The translations under genes and the position numbers were made by a program. Below, one piece after another: positions 4,980-5,632 of a stretch of 5,632 nucleotides of DNA. Location of the stretch: positions 1 through 5,632 of the forward strand of contig JBQLZQ010000002.1 of the NCBI GenBank assembly GCA_052168355.1. Direction: 5' to 3'. The stretch's first letter is position 1. Every line of letters starts with the position of its first letter. Below the pieces are notes generated by a model, which was given only the letters and a program-made list of their open reading frames with translations, did no database searches and had not been told where the DNA came from. The stretch is from JBQLZQ01 sp052168355. Its GTDB lineage: Bacteria; Pseudomonadota; Alphaproteobacteria; DSM-16000; Inquilinaceae.

Positions 4980-5582
4980 ATGCTCGACAGAACCATGCGC
5001 AAGCTTATCGACCGGCCCCTCCACCGGGCGGCCGGCCATCTGGCCAGGGCCGGCATCGCGGCCAACGGAGTCACCGTGGCCGGCTTTGCGGTCGGCGGCG
5101 GCGCCCTGCTAGCCCTGGCAGCCTGCCAGTATCCGTTGGCCCTGGCCCTTATTCTCGTCAACCGGCTGGCCGACGGGCTGGACGGGGCCCTGGCGCGGCG
5201 GCAGGGCGTCACGGACCTGGGGGGATATCTCGATATCGTCTTCGACTTCATCTTCTATTCGGGGATGGTTTTCGGTTTCGCCCTGGGGCGGCCCGACATG
5301 GCCATTCCGGCCGCCTTCCTGATGTTCAGTTTTGTCGGGACCGGCACCGCCTTCCTGGCCTACGCGGTGATCGCCGCCAAGCGGGGCCTGACAACGGACA
5401 TGTCCGGGCCGAAGTCGCTGTATTATGTGGGCGGTCTTACCGAAGGCACGGAAACCATCGCCGTTCTGATCGCCATCTGCCTGTTTCCCGACGCCTTCGC
5501 CTGGATCGCCTATGGCTTCGGCATCCTGTGCTGGATCACCACGGCCGGGCGGGTTGACGCCGCGCGCCGCACTTTCCGCTAG
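4980..5582 (+). CDS. CDP-alcohol phosphatidyltransferase, YnjF-like
   Basis: A 200-aa integral membrane enzyme of the CDP-alcohol phosphatidyltransferase family, which transfers a phosphatidyl group from CDP-diacylglycerol to an alcohol. The catalytic motif is intact: Asp65, Asp68-Gly69, Ala72-Arg73, Gly81, Asp85 and Asp89, where the aspartates bind the metal and CDP. Only seven residues separate AR from the motif glycine, one fewer than in PgsA or PssA. With the later AYAVIAAKRGLTT and YYVGGLTEGTETI (about 148-160), this points to the YnjF-like group, whose acceptor alcohol is unsettled. About five or six hydrophobic segments are seen (about 29-49, 50-63, 86-104, 108-134, 157-170 and 172-188). 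I chose ATG 4980 because MLDRTMRKLIDRPLHRAA fits the family N-terminus. ATG 4890 would add 30 mostly Arg/His residues and lacks a ribosome site. The SD at 4980 is also weak (GGGGA, 13 nt upstream), so the start is not certain. Confidence 0.87.
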   Translation: MLDRTMRKLIDRPLHRAAGHLARAGIAANGVTVAGFAVGGGALLALAACQYPLALALILVNRLADGLDGALARRQGVTDLGGYLDIVFDFIFYSGMVFGFALGRPDMAIPAAFLMFSFVGTGTAFLAYAVIAAKRGLTTDMSGPKSLYYVGGLTEGTETIAVLIAICLFPDAFAWIAYGFGILCWITTAGRVDAARRTFR

Positions 5583-5632
5583 GAGCCCGTCCGAGAATCG
5601 TCGAGACGCGGCGTGGATGGAGTGGTGGGAGG

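Noticed and set aside
5617..5632. Possible start of another gene (ATG GAG TGG TGG GAG) at the right edge
   Set aside because: Only five codons are visible and no clear ribosome site precedes them; it cannot be supported from this window.

Overview
The window looks like a chromosomal segment of a high-GC alphaproteobacterium, probably Rhodospirillales-like. This rests on three things: a GcrA-type cell-cycle regulator (a family essentially confined to Alphaproteobacteria), a eukaryotic-type NADP-dependent isocitrate dehydrogenase, and strong GC bias at third codon positions. The placement is inferred from protein character and composition; no database search was possible. Nothing suggests a phage, transposon, CRISPR array or defence island.

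Layout. Positions 1-302 hold no convincing gene. They are visibly less GC-rich than the rest and unusually dense in dyad symmetry: a perfect 38-bp palindrome (5-42), two overlapping, mutually exclusive stem-loops ending in a T6 run (90-147), a nested dyad (208-241) and a hairpin just upstream of the ribosome binding site (244-280). Then come gcrA (303-713, +), a short convergent gap with a GC hairpin (742-772), icd (775-1992, -) and a LOG-family phosphoribohydrolase gene (2140-2724, -). The last two lie head to tail, separated by 147 bp that contain a candidate icd promoter and a three-fold alternating GCGCCGG/CCGGCGC element. Diverging from the LOG gene is an envelope-anchored protein with a long Pro/Ala-rich linker, two Ig-like repeats and a C-terminal LysM domain (2899-4275, +). 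Convergent to it is a 155-aa protein of unknown function with a possible YbjN/secretion-chaperone-like C-terminal half (4312-4779, -). Diverging from that is a CDP-alcohol phosphatidyltransferase of the YnjF-like type (4980-5582, +). Positions 5583-5632 show no supported feature.

How the parts relate. The genes are mostly single housekeeping or envelope genes in alternating orientation rather than one operon: cell-cycle transcription (GcrA), the TCA cycle (Icd), nucleotide monophosphate hydrolysis (LOG), peptidoglycan binding (LysM) and phospholipid head-group transfer (CDP-OH-P). I see no evidence of a new multi-gene system. The parts most worth a second look are the structured leader in front of gcrA, the possibly leaderless start of the LysM gene, the 155-aa orphan and the uncharacterised phosphatidyltransferase.
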